Shown here: one piece after another, positions 63,199-64,000 of the stretch
How the letters are laid out: every line of letters starts with the position of its first letter
Position numbering within the stretch: position 1 is the first letter of the stretch
From: Calothrix sp. PCC 6303
GTDB taxonomy: Bacteria; Cyanobacteriota; Cyanobacteriia; Cyanobacteriales; Nostocaceae
Assembly (NCBI RefSeq): GCF_000317435.1
Contig: NC_019751.1
Coordinates: 3,038,001-3,102,000, forward strand
Length of the DNA: 64,000 nt
Direction: 5' to 3'
Translations under genes and position numbers: made by a program
The notes under the pieces: model-generated
What the model saw: the letters and a program-made list of their open reading frames with translations, nothing else
Told to the model about the DNA's origin: nothing
Database searches by the model: none

Positions 63199-64000
63199 AT
63201 GAGTGATATTAACAAACGAATTGCTGCCCTTTCCCCTGAAAAACGCGAGCTGCTGCTGCAACGACTCAATCAACAAGCGCAAACAAAATCGACGAACTTG
63301 ATTGAACCTCAAAGTCGGGAAACTAACTGTTTTCCTTTATCCTTTGCTCAACAACGGCTATGGTTTATCGAGCAATTAGAACCAGGCAATCCCCTATATA
63401 ATATTCCTGGGGCTGTGAGACTACAAGGTAGGTTGAATATAACAGCCATAGAGCAGAGTCTGAACTTAATTATTCAGCGTCACGAGATTTTGCGAACTAC
63501 ATTTAAAAGTAAACAAGGGCAACCAATTCAGGTAATCGCCTCATCTCTGCATTTAACAATACCAGTAGTGGATTTAAGTGGGTTAGCACTTCCACAGCAG
63601 GAAGTAGAAAAATTGATTAACCATGAGTCAGCCTGTGGGTTTGATTTAGAATCTGGACCATTACTACGGGTACACTTACTGCAACTGAGTCCAGAAGAAT
63701 ACGTGATGTTATTTACCTTACACCACATTATCGCTGATGGTTGGTCAATGGGGTTACTTGTAGATGAATTGGCTACCCTTTATCCAGTTTTTTGTGCAGA
63801 TGAGGAATTATCATCTTTACCAAAATTACCAATTCAGTACGCTGACTTTGCCGTTTGGCAACAAAATTGGTTGCAGGGTGAGGTTTGGGAAAAGCAGCTG
63901 AGTTACTGGAAACAGCAACTTAATCATATTCCTATATTGTCCCTACCCCTAGATAAACCTAGACCAGCTATTTCTAGTTTTCGAGGTGCAACTGAGACGT
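63199..64000 (+). CDS. NRPS, N-terminal part with a condensation domain (runs off the window)
   Basis: The frame opens at ATG 63199, 40 bp after the previous stop, and is open to the edge. A short helical leader (INKRIAALSPEKRELLLQRL) is followed by a C domain: FPLSFAQQRLWFIEQLEPG, RHEILRTTFKSKQGQP, the intact catalytic motif HHIIADGWSMG and YADFAVWQQNWLQGE. About 267 residues are visible. It should condense the next residue onto the beta-hydroxyaspartyl intermediate. Its A domain, further modules and the release domain lie to the right of the window. Confidence 0.88.
   Translation, partial: MSDINKRIAALSPEKRELLLQRLNQQAQTKSTNLIEPQSRETNCFPLSFAQQRLWFIEQLEPGNPLYNIPGAVRLQGRLNITAIEQSLNLIIQRHEILRTTFKSKQGQPIQVIASSLHLTIPVVDLSGLALPQQEVEKLINHESACGFDLESGPLLRVHLLQLSPEEYVMLFTLHHIIADGWSMGLLVDELATLYPVFCADEELSSLPKLPIQYADFAVWQQNWLQGEVWEKQLSYWKQQLNHIPILSLPLDKPRPAISSFRGATET

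Overview
The window looks like a filamentous, probably heterocyst-forming cyanobacterium. The DNA is AT-rich, HIP1 palindromes (GCGATCGC) are scattered through it, and the proteins are of cyanobacterial type (AMIN-domain TonB receptor, DUF2808, FAAL-initiated NRPS/PKS with methyltransferases inserted in A domains). It is an accessory region made of a heavy-metal resistance island, a scar of mobile-element debris, and a large siderophore-type biosynthetic cluster that runs off the right edge.

1 to 18.1 kb, metal island. The tail of a copper-type P1B ATPase is followed by a cupredoxin, a methyltransferase and a MerR regulator. Then come a His-rich lipoprotein, a DUF202 protein, an MFS exporter with a His-rich tail, an HME-RND pump, its periplasmic adaptor, a tandem DUF305 (CopM-like) lipoprotein, two OmpR-type response regulators, one sensor kinase and a DUF2808 protein. 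Seven copies of one operator, two AATTTCAT units set 11 bp apart, lie upstream of seven of these transcription units, always in gene orientation. They define a regulon that can be read directly from the DNA. The gene content mixes features of the Synechocystis cop (copper) and nrs (nickel) systems, so the metal is not settled. A 602-residue protein with a HEPN-like RNase motif sits between the pump and its adaptor.

18.1 to 20.7 kb, scar. It holds the C-terminal half of a C5 DNA methyltransferase, the tail of a TolC-family outer-membrane protein, a broken IS5-type insertion sequence with about 26-bp terminal inverted repeats, and an IS4-type transposase fragment interrupted exactly at the IS5 end.

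20.7 to 64 kb, siderophore locus. A leftward operon encodes a TonB receptor, an MFS exporter, a sucrase/ferredoxin-like protein and a siderophore-binding lipoprotein. A rightward operon encodes the assembly line: FAAL-ACP-C-A(Ser)-PCP; KS-AT-KR-ACP-C; a diaminobutyrate (Dab) aminotransferase; half-C-A(Dab-like)-PCP; C-A(Ser)-PCP; C-A(unassigned)-MT-PCP-E; C-A(Orn/Dab-like)-MT-PCP-C; a SyrP-type dioxygenase; an interface-like C domain-A(Asp)-PCP; and a further C domain at the edge.

Read together, the locus should make and recover an acylated peptide siderophore that chelates iron through beta-hydroxyaspartate. From memory this resembles the cyanochelin class of cyanobacterial lipopeptide siderophores. 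The release domain and any second hydroxy-acid module lie beyond the window. All substrate predictions were made by hand alignment of A-domain pocket residues.
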